NCBI GenBank assembly: GCA_036824005.1 | Contig: DAITBA010000007.1 | Span: 62,001-126,000, forward strand | Direction: 5' to 3' | Length of the DNA stretch: 64,000 nucleotides | From: DAITBA01 sp036824005 | GTDB taxonomy: Bacteria > Pseudomonadota > Gammaproteobacteria > Burkholderiales > Rhodocyclaceae | The notes under the pieces: model-generated | Seen by the model: the letters and a program-made list of their open reading frames with translations, nothing else | What the model was told of the DNA's origin: nothing | Databases searched by the model: none | Shown: positions 33,540 to 42,062 of the stretch, piece by piece | Position numbering within the stretch: position 1 is the stretch's first letter | Layout of the letters: each line of letters begins with the position of its first letter | Program-made: the position numbers and the translations under genes

Positions 33540-34643
33540 ATGGTACTAGCCGTCGCCACCGCCCTGGCCAGCGCCAACAAGGCGGATGCCGAAGTCGTCA
33601 CCGGCGTCGTATGCGAAGCGTTGCAAAACGCCGGGGCCGAGATCGCCCAGAGCGTGCTGCTCTTCCTGACCGAGGACTTCGCCCGCCACGCCCAAGTCGC
33701 CGTGACGGCCGCCTCGCGCGCCGGAAACTGCTTGCAGGTGATCGGCTGTTCGGCACCCGGCGTGTTCACCGAGCGTGACTGGGTGCTCGACCGCCCTGGC
33801 GTCGCGGCGATGGTGTTCGCCGCCGGTGTCTCCATCGGCGCGGCCAACGGCGCGCACGAGCCGGTGCTGAGCCTGAGCACGCCAGCTGCCGCCACGGCGT
33901 CGTGGCTGGCCGCCCGGCGTCAGCGCTTCGGCATGCTGTCCTCGAGCGGCAGCACGCAGAAGGCCGGAAAGATCTGGGTCCATGCCAAGACCACGGCCGA
34001 CAATCGGCTCGACGCCGTGTTCCACGGCGCCAACGGTGCCATTGGCGTCTCGCGCGGGGTACGCATCCTCACCCCAGCCCTCGAAGCGACGCACTGCGAC
34101 GGCTACGACGTGCTGCGCATCAACGGCTACCCGGCGCTCAACACGCTCATTCGGGAACTGCCGCTGGAACTGCGCGACCTGCCGCAATTGCCCGTGCATC
34201 AGTTGTGCGCCGGCATCATCGAAGACGAGTCGGAGGACGCAATCGCACGCTGCCGCTACACCCTGGTGCCGCTCATCGGCGCCAACAGCGACGAGCGTTC
34301 CGTGACGCTGGCAGCAAAGATCGCGCCTTCCACCCGGATGTTTTGGGCCGTGCGCTCGCCGCTCGCCGGCGAGCGCGACACACGCGTCATGCTCGACGAG
34401 CTGGACAGCACGCTCCCGGGTGCGCCGGATTTCGGCATCATGTTCTCGTGCATGGGCCGCGGGCCCTATTTCTACGACGGCGCCGACCGCGACCTGGAAC
34501 TGGTACGCAGCCGTTACCCACGCATGCCGCTCATCGGCGCCTACGGCAGCGGCGAGATCGCGCCGCAGTTCGACGGCAACAAGATCATCCACAACTGCGC
34601 CGTCCTGAGCCTGTTCCGCGGCGCCCGCAACGGCAATGTATAA
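33540..34643 (+). CDS. FIST sensor-domain protein
   Basis: 367-residue protein with the FIST N and FIST C domains, thought to bind small ligands such as amino acids and usually found in signalling contexts. Recognisable segments are VIGCSAPGVFTE near the N terminus and, at the C terminus, FGIMFSCMGRGPYFYDGADRDLELV and PLIGAYGSGEIAPQ. There is no attached output domain. It overlaps the DUF1841 gene by eight bases. It is cytoplasmic, without a signal peptide. The ligand and partner are unknown. Confidence 0.87.
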   Translation: MVLAVATALASANKADAEVVTGVVCEALQNAGAEIAQSVLLFLTEDFARHAQVAVTAASRAGNCLQVIGCSAPGVFTERDWVLDRPGVAAMVFAAGVSIGAANGAHEPVLSLSTPAAATASWLAARRQRFGMLSSSGSTQKAGKIWVHAKTTADNRLDAVFHGANGAIGVSRGVRILTPALEATHCDGYDVLRINGYPALNTLIRELPLELRDLPQLPVHQLCAGIIEDESEDAIARCRYTLVPLIGANSDERSVTLAAKIAPSTRMFWAVRSPLAGERDTRVMLDELDSTLPGAPDFGIMFSCMGRGPYFYDGADRDLELVRSRYPRMPLIGAYGSGEIAPQFDGNKIIHNCAVLSLFRGARNGNV

Positions 34644-35058
34644 CCCGACGCGGGATCAGGCGCGACAGTTCTTTATCGATGCCTGGCGCAAACATCGCAG
34701 CCGCGAAGTGCTCACGCCGCTGGAACACATTGCCGCCGATGTCATCTCGCTCCACCCAGAATACCAGCCGCTGCTGGAAGACGCGGAAAGCGCACTCGGC
34801 CGCGACTTTCCGCCCGAAATGGGACAGACGAACCCATTCATGCATCTGTCGCTGCACCTGGCAATCGAGGAACAGCTCGTTGTCGACCAGCCGCCTGGCA
34901 TACGCGCCGCCTTTGAGCAGCAATTGGCGCGTCTGACCGACCGGCACGCCGCGTTGCACCAGCTTCTGGAATGCCTGGGTGAAATCATGTGGCGATCGCA
35001 GCGCGAGCACCGGCCGCCCGAAGGCGACGCCTATCTTGAATGCATACGCCGGCGATAG
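34636..35058 (+). CDS. DUF1841 protein
   Basis: 140-residue protein of the DUF1841 family, common in beta- and gammaproteobacteria, function unknown. The N terminus NPTRDQARQFFIDAWRK and the histidine-containing core NPFMHLSLHLAIEEQLVVDQPPG, with HAALHQLLECLGEIMWRSQR, are typical. The regular histidine/glutamate spacing suggests a helical metal-binding fold. It overlaps the FIST gene end and is followed by a convergent MocA-like gene. Confidence 0.88.
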   Translation: MYNPTRDQARQFFIDAWRKHRSREVLTPLEHIAADVISLHPEYQPLLEDAESALGRDFPPEMGQTNPFMHLSLHLAIEEQLVVDQPPGIRAAFEQQLARLTDRHAALHQLLECLGEIMWRSQREHRPPEGDAYLECIRRR

Positions 35059-35083
35059 GCGTACACAATCTGCGGCGGCGCCG

Positions 35084-35659
35084 TCATCGATCGAGGTCCG
35101 CAGGCAGGTCCACGTCGGCCAGTATTCCCGGATCGTCGCAGTCGATGTGCTGCAGCCGATTCAAGTTCGCCGAAACGATCTCGCGCCCCCCTTGGTCTCC
35201 CGACAGCGCAAGAAGCGCATCGCGCAGAGGCGCGGCGAATCCCACGGGATGCCCGCGCCGACCGCCAAGAAACGGCGCTGCCAGCGCCGCCCCCTGTGCC
35301 AGCGCCCTTGCCACACTGCGTATGGTCGCGGGCCTGATGTAAGGCATATCGGCCAAGGCCACGACCCAGCCATCGGCTTCACGGGTCGCGGCAACGCCGC
35401 ACGCAAGACTTGCCCCCATCCCCTCCTCGGCACGGTTGCAGATCACCCACTCGATGTCTGCCCCGGCAAGGCAGCGCCGTAGCGCGTGGCTGTCCGGCCG
35501 GACCACGACCAGAATGCGGCCCACGCCGGCAGCCAGATTGCGCGCACTCGCAAGGACCATCGGAATGCCCTCGGCAAGCGGATGAAGAAGCTTGTCCGAG
35601 CCGAAGCGCGACGAACTGCCAGCGGCGAGCAGAATGCCGACGGTCGAAGGCGTGCCCAG
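35084..35659 (-). CDS. mocA: MocA-like molybdenum cofactor nucleotidyltransferase, probable CTG start
   Basis: Nucleotidyltransferase of the MobA/MocA group, which transfers CMP (or GMP) to molybdopterin; beside a molybdenum hydroxylase the cytidylyl form is expected. The family signature LLAAGSSSRFGSDKLLHPL lies before the first ATG (35560), so the true start is upstream. The frame closes at a TGA near 35706 and contains no ATG, GTG or TTG; a CTG at 35659 has GGGAG six bases ahead and gives a 191-residue protein MGTPSTVGILLAAG. Later motifs are VRPDSHALR and VVALADMPYIRP. A frameshift error or a truncated gene is the alternative to CTG initiation. Confidence 0.78.
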   Translation of the reverse strand: MGTPSTVGILLAAGSSSRFGSDKLLHPLAEGIPMVLASARNLAAGVGRILVVVRPDSHALRRCLAGADIEWVICNRAEEGMGASLACGVAATREADGWVVALADMPYIRPATIRSVARALAQGAALAAPFLGGRRGHPVGFAAPLRDALLALSGDQGGREIVSANLNRLQHIDCDDPGILADVDLPADLDR

Positions 35660-35855
35660 GTTTAGCTCCCGACTCGACAGACGCCGCAGATGAGCGCAGA
35701 TGTTCCCGGATCAGCCAAGAATCTCTGCGGCATGTTCGTCGCAACGACTGTGGTGGTGAACGGACCGACAACGGCCCACGGATTGGTCGGTGGAAATCTG
35801 CGCCATCCGCGGATCATCTCCGTTCCAACCTACCGCAGGCGGCGTCGCCTATCGC

Positions 35856-38048
35856 TCAGCCCTGCGCGGCATGCAGTCGGGCAAAGGGCAGCCGGCGCAA
35901 GCGCACGCCGGTGGCGGCAAATAGCGCATTGGCCACCGCCGGCGCGATGGGCGGCACTCCTGGTTCGCCGACGCCGGTGGGATTGGCGGTCGATGCGACG
36001 ATATGCACTTCCACCTTTGGCATCTCGTTGATGCGCAGCACCGCGTAGTCGCCAAAGTTCGACTGCTCGACGCGCCCCTCGTTCAACGTGATGGCATCGT
36101 GCAGGGCGGCCGAAAGGCCGTAGCCGATGCCGCCCTCCATCTGCGCCTGGATGACGTCGGGATTAATGGCGATGCCGCAGTCCACCGCGCAAACGACGCG
36201 GTCCACGGAAAAGCCGCCATCTGTGCGCACAGTCACCTCGGCAACCTCGGCGACATAAGAGTTGAACGATTCATGCACGGCGATTCCGCGGCCACGCCGC
36301 TCACCCGCCTTGCGGGGCGCGAGGCGCGTGCCCCAGCCGGCCTTTTGTGCGGCGAGATCCAGCACTGCCCGATGCCGCGGATGCTTCGCAAGTAATGCGC
36401 AGCGGAACTCGTAGGGGTCCTTGCCGGCGGCCACGGCCAGCTCGTCGACGAAGGTCTCGGTGGAAAATGCGGTATGGGTCGAGCCGACCGAGCGCCACCA
36501 CTGCACCGGCACACCCAGCCTCGGCGAGTGCAGATCGACGTTGATGTTGGGTATGGCGTAGGGCATGTTCGCCGCGCCCTCCACCGAAGTACCGTCGATG
36601 CCGTCCTTGACCAGAGCGCTCTCGAAGGCCGTACCGGCGATGATGGATTGGCCGACGATGCGGTGCTGCCAGGCGACGATCGCGCCAGCGTCGTCTAGTC
36701 CGGCACGCATGACATGGTAGTAGAGTGGGCGGTAGTATCCCGCCTTCATGTCGTCCTCGCGCGTCCACACGAGCTTCACCGGCGCGCGTCCGCCGATAGC
36801 TTTGGCGATGGACACCGCTTCCAACAGGTAATCCGAGTGCGGGTTGGCGCGACGTCCGAAACTGCCTCCGGCATAGAGCATGTTCAGCCGGACCTGCTCC
36901 GGCTTGATACCGAGGAACTTGGCGATGGCGAACTGATCGCCGGTCTGGAACTGCTCGCCGTTCCACACCTCGCAGGCATCGCCGTCGAGCCGGACGACGC
37001 AATCCATGGGCTCCATGGCGGCGTGGGCGAGGTAGGGAAACTCGAACTCCGCCTCGAGCTTCTTCGCCGCCCGTTCGTAGGCAGCGTTGGCGTCGCCATC
37101 GCTGCGCGCCACCGCGCCGGGCTGCTTTGCCAGCTCACGGTACTGCGCCAGGATCTCCGACGAACCAAGCTTGAATGCGTCCGTCTCATCCCACTCCACG
37201 CGGAGCGCATCGCGGCCCTTCTTCGCGGCCCAGAAATCCCGCGCCAGCACGGCCACGCCGGAAGGAATCGGCACGACATCGGTCACGCCCCGAACGGACT
37301 TGGCGGCGGCGCCGTCAAGAGATTTGACCTTGGCGCCAAAGCGCGGTGGATGGGCGACCAGCGCCGTGAGCAGCCCAGGCAGCTTCACATCCTGGGTGAA
37401 GATCGCGCTGCCGTTCGTCTTCGCCCGGCTGTCGGTGCGTGGCACGCGCAGGCCGATATAGACGAACCGCTTCGGGTCCTTCAGCTCCACGTTCTCGGGC
37501 ACGGGCAAGGTCGAGGCCGCAGCGGCAAGCTGGCCGAAACTCGCCTTGCGTCCCGAGGCGCCGTGCACCACTTGGCCCTGGCGCACGATGAGGCTCTCTG
37601 CGGCGACGTGCCACTGCATGGCAGCGGCTGTCACGAGCATGGCGCGCGCCGTCGCGCCGGCCCGGCGCATCTGTTCGAAGGAATTGGCTATGGCAGTGCT
37701 GCCGCCCGTGCCCTGGGCCGCGCCCCATAGCAGATTGTTGTAGCGCTTGGCATCCGCGGGCGCTCCTTCGACGCGTATTTGCGACCAGGCGGCGTCCAAC
37801 TCTTCGGCAACCAGCGTCGGCAGTCCGGTGTACGTACCCTGCCCCATCTCCAGGTGCTTGACGACGACCGTGACCGTGTTATCGGCGCCTATGCGCACGA
37901 AGGCGTTGGGCTCGAAGCCAGGACTGGCCGCGCCGACGGGAGACTTCTGCGCCACAACCGGGGCCAGATAGACGGCCAGCGTGAGTCCGGCACCTACCTG
38001 CAGGAAGCGCCGGCGGCTTTCGTTCTCGATACGCATCGCGTTCATCAT
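35856..38048 (-). CDS. Xanthine dehydrogenase family molybdopterin-binding subunit (IorB/aldehyde oxidase type)
   Basis: Large subunit of a two-subunit molybdenum hydroxylase, 730 residues, of the isoquinoline/aldehyde oxidoreductase type with MoCo bound by two tandem domains. A Tat signal SRRRFLQVGAG near residue 12 directs export to the periplasm. Family motifs include VVVKHLEMGQGTYTG, GGSFGRRANPHSDYL and, near the end, the catalytic glutamate in GVGEPGVPPIAPA. It follows the 2Fe-2S subunit by seven bases. Electron acceptor is probably a cytochrome c. The substrate is not evident; small aldehydes are one possibility in a methylotroph. Confidence 0.9.
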   Translation of the reverse strand: MMNAMRIENESRRRFLQVGAGLTLAVYLAPVVAQKSPVGAASPGFEPNAFVRIGADNTVTVVVKHLEMGQGTYTGLPTLVAEELDAAWSQIRVEGAPADAKRYNNLLWGAAQGTGGSTAIANSFEQMRRAGATARAMLVTAAAMQWHVAAESLIVRQGQVVHGASGRKASFGQLAAAASTLPVPENVELKDPKRFVYIGLRVPRTDSRAKTNGSAIFTQDVKLPGLLTALVAHPPRFGAKVKSLDGAAAKSVRGVTDVVPIPSGVAVLARDFWAAKKGRDALRVEWDETDAFKLGSSEILAQYRELAKQPGAVARSDGDANAAYERAAKKLEAEFEFPYLAHAAMEPMDCVVRLDGDACEVWNGEQFQTGDQFAIAKFLGIKPEQVRLNMLYAGGSFGRRANPHSDYLLEAVSIAKAIGGRAPVKLVWTREDDMKAGYYRPLYYHVMRAGLDDAGAIVAWQHRIVGQSIIAGTAFESALVKDGIDGTSVEGAANMPYAIPNINVDLHSPRLGVPVQWWRSVGSTHTAFSTETFVDELAVAAGKDPYEFRCALLAKHPRHRAVLDLAAQKAGWGTRLAPRKAGERRGRGIAVHESFNSYVAEVAEVTVRTDGGFSVDRVVCAVDCGIAINPDVIQAQMEGGIGYGLSAALHDAITLNEGRVEQSNFGDYAVLRINEMPKVEVHIVASTANPTGVGEPGVPPIAPAVANALFAATGVRLRRLPFARLHAAQG

Positions 38049-38055
38049 TCGCCTC

Positions 38056-38511
38056 CTATCTCAGCGACTTCGCCGCCGCCTTGATCGCGGCGCGTATGCG
38101 CACGTAGGTGGCGCAGCGGCATATGTTGCCCGCCATCGCGGCGTCGATGTCGGCATCGCTCGGACGGCGATTGTGGGTGAGCAGCGCCGCGGCAGACATG
38201 ATCTGCCCCGATTGACAAAAACCGCACTGCACCACATCCAGCTTCTCCCAGGCCGCCTGCACCGCTTTCGCCACGCGTCCACTCAACCCCTCGATGGTGG
38301 TGATCCGCTGTCCGGCTGCCGCCGATACTGGCGTCATGCACGAGCGCACCGGCGCGCCGTTCATGTCCACCACGCAAGCACCGCACGCGGCGATGCCGCA
38401 GCCATACTTTGTGCCGGTCAACCCGACGTGATCGCGCAGCGCCCACAGCAGGGGCATGTCCGGTTCGACATCGATCTCGTAAGCTCGGCCGTTCACATTC
38501 AGCTTGATCAT
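38056..38511 (-). CDS. 2Fe-2S subunit of molybdenum hydroxylase (IorA type)
   Basis: 151-residue small subunit with two [2Fe-2S] clusters: a plant-ferredoxin type site in KYGCGIAACGACVV and the helical-domain site in CGFCQSGQIM with ICRCATYVRI. The ATG at 38511 follows GGAGAG; the frame running on to 38649 is unrelated. It passes electrons from the molybdopterin subunit encoded directly downstream. No FAD subunit gene is present, as usual for this two-subunit type. Confidence 0.93.
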   Translation of the reverse strand: MIKLNVNGRAYEIDVEPDMPLLWALRDHVGLTGTKYGCGIAACGACVVDMNGAPVRSCMTPVSAAAGQRITTIEGLSGRVAKAVQAAWEKLDVVQCGFCQSGQIMSAAALLTHNRRPSDADIDAAMAGNICRCATYVRIRAAIKAAAKSLR

Positions 38512-38612
38512 GATCTCTCCCTCGTCTCCGAATATGCGGGCGGCACGACCGTGATTCGCGCCGGCACGAAATCTCCGACCGTCAAACAGTGCATGTGTTC
38601 CGTACGCCGTGC

Positions 38613-39236
38613 TCAGCCCCGCTGCTTGGCGCGATCCGCCGCGCGCCACAGATACCAGGACGCGGTCGTGCGAAACGGGCGCCAGCGCTCACCATGAAGC
38701 CGGACGTGCCGCGGCGAGGGCATCTCGGCGAGACCGTAGGCATGCCGAAAGCCGTTGCGCACACCGAAATCGTCCACCGGCAGCACGTCCGGGCGGCCGA
38801 GCCGGAAGATGAGCAGCATTTCCACCGTCCAGCGGCCGACGCCGCGCGCGCCCGTCAGACAGGCGACGATTTCCTCGTCGCTCATGGTGGCCATGCGCCG
38901 CGCGGAAGGAATGCCGCCTTCGAGTACCTTGGCACCGATGTCGCGAATCGCCGCCACTTTCGCGCGCGAAAAGCCCGCCGCACGCAGATGGTCGTCCGAC
39001 ACCGATGCGAGATCGGCCGGGCGCGGAAAACGCCGCCCGGGAAACAGAGCGATGAAGCGGCGCAGGATGGTGTTGGCCACCGCGCCGGTCAGTTGTTGGT
39101 GCGCCACCGCCCGCACCAGCCAGACGAAGGGCGGGTCGCGCCCTGCGGGCGCCAGGGTGCACTCGCCGATCTCGCGCACCAGCCGCGCCATTACCGGGTC
39201 GACGTGACGCAGATGGCGCAGGGCCTCGGGGCTCAC
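38613..39236 (-). CDS. DNA-3-methyladenine glycosylase, AlkA-like
   Basis: Base-excision repair glycosylase for alkylated purines, 207 residues, the catalytic HhH-GPD domain without the AlkA N-terminal domain. The hairpin ARGVGRWTVEMLLIF and catalytic aspartate in LPVDDFGVRNG are clear; AHQQLTGAVANTILRRF is the family beginning. Start is GTG at 39236. It may matter in an organism exposed to C1 alkylating by-products, which is inference. Confidence 0.9.
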   Translation of the reverse strand: MSPEALRHLRHVDPVMARLVREIGECTLAPAGRDPPFVWLVRAVAHQQLTGAVANTILRRFIALFPGRRFPRPADLASVSDDHLRAAGFSRAKVAAIRDIGAKVLEGGIPSARRMATMSDEEIVACLTGARGVGRWTVEMLLIFRLGRPDVLPVDDFGVRNGFRHAYGLAEMPSPRHVRLHGERWRPFRTTASWYLWRAADRAKQRG

Positions 39237-39266
39237 GAGCGGCGGACGACGATTGCGCAGCGGCGC

Positions 39267-40250
39267 TCAAGCATTGACGTTCACGACGATCCGCCCGCGT
39301 ACTCTGCCGGCCAGAATATTGGCTGCCGCGGCAATCGCACCCGCCAATCCGGTTTCATGGGTCATCGCTTCCAGCCTGGCGGGATCGAGATCGGACGCCA
39401 GGCGCGACCAGGCTTGCAAGCGCTCGGTCTTGGGTGCCATTACGCTATCAACGCCGACGAGGGTCACGCCGCGCAGGATAAACGGCGCAACCGTGGCCGG
39501 GAAATCCATGCCCTGCGCCAGCCCGCAGGCGGCCACGACGCCGCGATACCTGGTCGTGGCGCAGACGTTGGCCAGCGTGTGGCTGCCGACGCAGTCCACC
39601 GCGCCGCCCCAGCGCTCCTTGCCCAGCGGTTTACCTGGCGACGCGAACTGCGCCCGATCCACCACGTCAGCGGCGCCAAGGGACTTCAGGTATGCCGACT
39701 CGTCGAGCCGGCCGGTCGCCGCCACCACGGTATAGCCGCGCGCGGCAAGCAAGGCAATCGCCACGCTGCCCACGCCCCCGCTGGCACCGGTAACGAGGAT
39801 CTCTCCCTGGTCGGGCGTGAGCCCGTGGCGCTCGAGTGCGAGAACGCACAACATCGCGGTGTAGCCTGCCGTGCCAATGGCCATCGCCTGACGGGTTGTC
39901 AGGCCCGCCGGAAGCGGCACCAGCCAGTCGCCCTTCACCCGCGCCTTCTGCGCCAGGCCGCCCCAATGATTTTCGCCGACGCCCCAGCCGTTGAGCACCA
40001 CCTTGTCACCCGGTTTCCAGTCGCCGTGGGAACTCGCCTCGACCGTGCCGGCGAAGTCGATCCCGGGCACCATGGGAAACTTGCGCACCACTGGCGACTT
40101 GCCTGTGATCGCCAGTCCATCCTTGTAGTTGACAGTCGAATAGTCGACACGCACGGTCACATCGCCCACCGGCAGTGCGCTGTCATCGAGCTCGGCCAGT
40201 CTTGCATCGAGCCCCGCGTCGGTTTTGTCGAGCACGATCGCCTTGAACAT
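39267..40250 (-). CDS. acuI: AcuI/YhdH-type NADPH-dependent acrylyl-CoA reductase family oxidoreductase
   Basis: 327-residue medium-chain reductase of the zinc-free YhdH/AcuI group. It begins MFKAIVLDKTD, has the substrate region YSTVNYKDGLAITGK and PGIDFAGTV, and the Rossmann motif VTGASGGVGSVAIALL followed by AATGRLDESAYLKSLGA. AcuI reduces acrylyl-CoA with NADPH; related members reduce other enoyl compounds. The second of two adjacent ATGs (40250) is chosen because GGAG is better placed. It is divergent from moxR, with 62 bases between starts. Confidence 0.88.
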   Translation of the reverse strand: MFKAIVLDKTDAGLDARLAELDDSALPVGDVTVRVDYSTVNYKDGLAITGKSPVVRKFPMVPGIDFAGTVEASSHGDWKPGDKVVLNGWGVGENHWGGLAQKARVKGDWLVPLPAGLTTRQAMAIGTAGYTAMLCVLALERHGLTPDQGEILVTGASGGVGSVAIALLAARGYTVVAATGRLDESAYLKSLGAADVVDRAQFASPGKPLGKERWGGAVDCVGSHTLANVCATTRYRGVVAACGLAQGMDFPATVAPFILRGVTLVGVDSVMAPKTERLQAWSRLASDLDPARLEAMTHETGLAGAIAAAANILAGRVRGRIVVNVNA

Positions 40251-40277
40251 CATGGTCTCCGTCTGCGTTGTAATGGC

Positions 40278-40283
40278 TATAAT
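40278..40283 (+). promoter_or_regulatory. Candidate -10 element ahead of moxR
   Basis: TATAAT at 40278-40283 is a perfect -10 hexamer 29 bases before the moxR ATG. No recognisable -35 lies 16-18 bases upstream (GGTCTCC region), so an activator may be needed. It sits in the short divergent gap shared with the acuI-like gene. Confidence 0.4.
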
Positions 40284-40312
40284 CGTCCTCAATTTTGCGC
40301 CGAGGATCAACC

Positions 40313-41155
40313 ATGCGTTTCGAAGGTTCCACCCAGTACGTCGCCACACCGGACCTCATGCTCGCGGTAAATGCCGCGATTACCCTGCAGCGCCCGCTGC
40401 TGATCAAGGGCGAGCCGGGCACCGGCAAGACCATGCTGGCGGAAACCGTCGCCGACGCGCTCGGGCTGCCCATGGTGCAGTGGCACATCAAATCCACGAC
40501 CAAGGCACAGCAGGGGCTGTACGAGTACGACGCCGTGTCGCGCTTGCGCGATTCGCAGCTCGGCGACGGCCGCGTCCATGACATCGCCAACTACATCGTC
40601 CGGGGCGTGCTGTGGCAGGCGTTCGATGCTGACCGGCCGACGGTGGTACTGATCGACGAAATCGACAAGGCGGACATCGAGTTTCCCAACGATCTGCTGC
40701 GCGAACTGGACCGCATGGAGTTCTACGTCTACGAAACGCGCGAGCTGGTCAAGGCCCGACACCGGCCGATCGTGTTCATCACCAGCAACAACGAGAAGGA
40801 ACTGCCCGATGCTTTCCTGCGGCGCTGTTTCTTCCACTACATCAAATTCCCTGACAAGGAGACGATGCAGAAGATCGTCGATGTTCACTACCCCGGCCTA
40901 AGGAAAGCCTTGATCCGCGAAGCAATGGAGGTTTTCTTCGAACTGCGCGAGGTACCCGGGCTGAAGAAGAAGCCGTCCACCTCCGAGCTGCTGGACTGGA
41001 TCAAACTGCTCGTGGCCGAGGACATCCCGCCCGAAGTGCTGCGCTCGAAGGATCACAAGGCGGCCATCCCGCCGCTGCACGGCGCGCTGCTCAAGAACGA
41101 ACAGGACGTGCACCTCTTCGAGCGGCTCATCTTCATGGCCAGGCAGGGGCGCTAA
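40313..41155 (+). CDS. MoxR-family AAA+ ATPase
   Basis: 280-residue MoxR-type AAA+ ATPase that usually works with VWA proteins as a chaperone for metal or cofactor insertion. Walker A is GEPGTGKTMLAE, Walker B VVLIDEIDKAD, sensor 1 VFITSNNEKELPDAFLRRC. The ATG at 40313 has GAGG eight bases upstream. It belongs to the subgroup next to CoxE-like VWA genes; that partner lies two genes downstream, separated here by a glycosyltransferase gene. A client could be the molybdenum hydroxylase encoded nearby, as in CoxD/CoxE systems, an inference from context. Confidence 0.92.
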   Translation: MRFEGSTQYVATPDLMLAVNAAITLQRPLLIKGEPGTGKTMLAETVADALGLPMVQWHIKSTTKAQQGLYEYDAVSRLRDSQLGDGRVHDIANYIVRGVLWQAFDADRPTVVLIDEIDKADIEFPNDLLRELDRMEFYVYETRELVKARHRPIVFITSNNEKELPDAFLRRCFFHYIKFPDKETMQKIVDVHYPGLRKALIREAMEVFFELREVPGLKKKPSTSELLDWIKLLVAEDIPPEVLRSKDHKAAIPPLHGALLKNEQDVHLFERLIFMARQGR

Positions 41156-41194
41156 CGGAACTCGGGAACAGCAATCGAGGAACGATGGCTAGCA

Positions 41195-42034
41195 ATGGAT
41201 CTCGCGTACTTGGTGATTGCCCACAAGGCGCCGGGTCAGGTCGCGGAACTGGTGCGCCTGGTGTGCCGGCCTGGCGACTACGTGCTGATTCACTGCGACC
41301 TGCATGCCGGCCCGGCGTTTCAGGAGCAAATCGCCACACATCTGGCGGGCGCCGGCCTGGCAAACGTGCGTTTCGCCCCTAGCCGATGGGTGAACTGGGG
41401 CGGATTCAGTGTCACCGTCGTGGAATGGGAAGCGATCCAGGAGCTGCTTGCCTGGAGCAAGAATTGGCGCTACTTCATCAATCTCAGCGGGCAGTGCATG
41501 CCGACGAAGCCGCCGATGGAGCTCGCTCAATTCCTGGCGGCGACCGACGGCGCCAACTACATCGACTGCGCGGACCTGCAGACGGAATGGCCGGGCGCCC
41601 TCTATCGCTTGCGCACGATGACCGTGGAGCATCGCCGTGGCTGGATCAATACCAAAATCCCCCGGCGCCTGCCGCGTCAAGTCCGTTTTTACGGCGGTTC
41701 CGCGTGGTTCATGGTGAGCCGTGCGTTCTGCGAGTGTCTGCAATCGTCCGAAGTATTCCGCGACACGCTACACTTCCTGCGGCACGCCCAGATCCCGGAT
41801 GAATTGCTCTTTCAGACAACGATGATGAACAGCCCCTTCCGGGATACGGTCGTGCGCGACGCCAAGCGGCTCATCACCTGGCCGCCGGGGGGCGCGCCCC
41901 ATCCAAATGTGCTGACGATGAGGGATTGGCCGCGCCTGCTCGAACGCGATCACTACTTCGCCCGCAAGTTCGATCCGGATGTCGACGCCGCGGTGATCGA
42001 CCGCCTGGCAGCGCATGTCCGTTCGAGTCACTGA
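41195..42034 (+). CDS. Glycosyltransferase family 14-like protein
   Basis: 279-residue protein resembling GT14 (core-2/I-branching) beta-N-acetylglucosaminyl or xylosyl transferases. Features are AYLVIAHKAPGQVAELVRLV, the hallmark YFINLSGQCMPTKPPMELA, FYGGSAWFMVSRAF and IPDELLFQTTMMNSPF. No signal or membrane segment is seen, so it acts in the cytoplasm. The acceptor is unknown, probably a surface polysaccharide. It lies between the moxR and coxE-like genes, 39 bases after the former, and its end overlaps the first possible start (42015) of the latter. Confidence 0.85.
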   Translation: MDLAYLVIAHKAPGQVAELVRLVCRPGDYVLIHCDLHAGPAFQEQIATHLAGAGLANVRFAPSRWVNWGGFSVTVVEWEAIQELLAWSKNWRYFINLSGQCMPTKPPMELAQFLAATDGANYIDCADLQTEWPGALYRLRTMTVEHRRGWINTKIPRRLPRQVRFYGGSAWFMVSRAFCECLQSSEVFRDTLHFLRHAQIPDELLFQTTMMNSPFRDTVVRDAKRLITWPPGGAPHPNVLTMRDWPRLLERDHYFARKFDPDVDAAVIDRLAAHVRSSH

Positions 42035-42062
42035 TTCGATCGACGCGTTTCATCATCGCACC

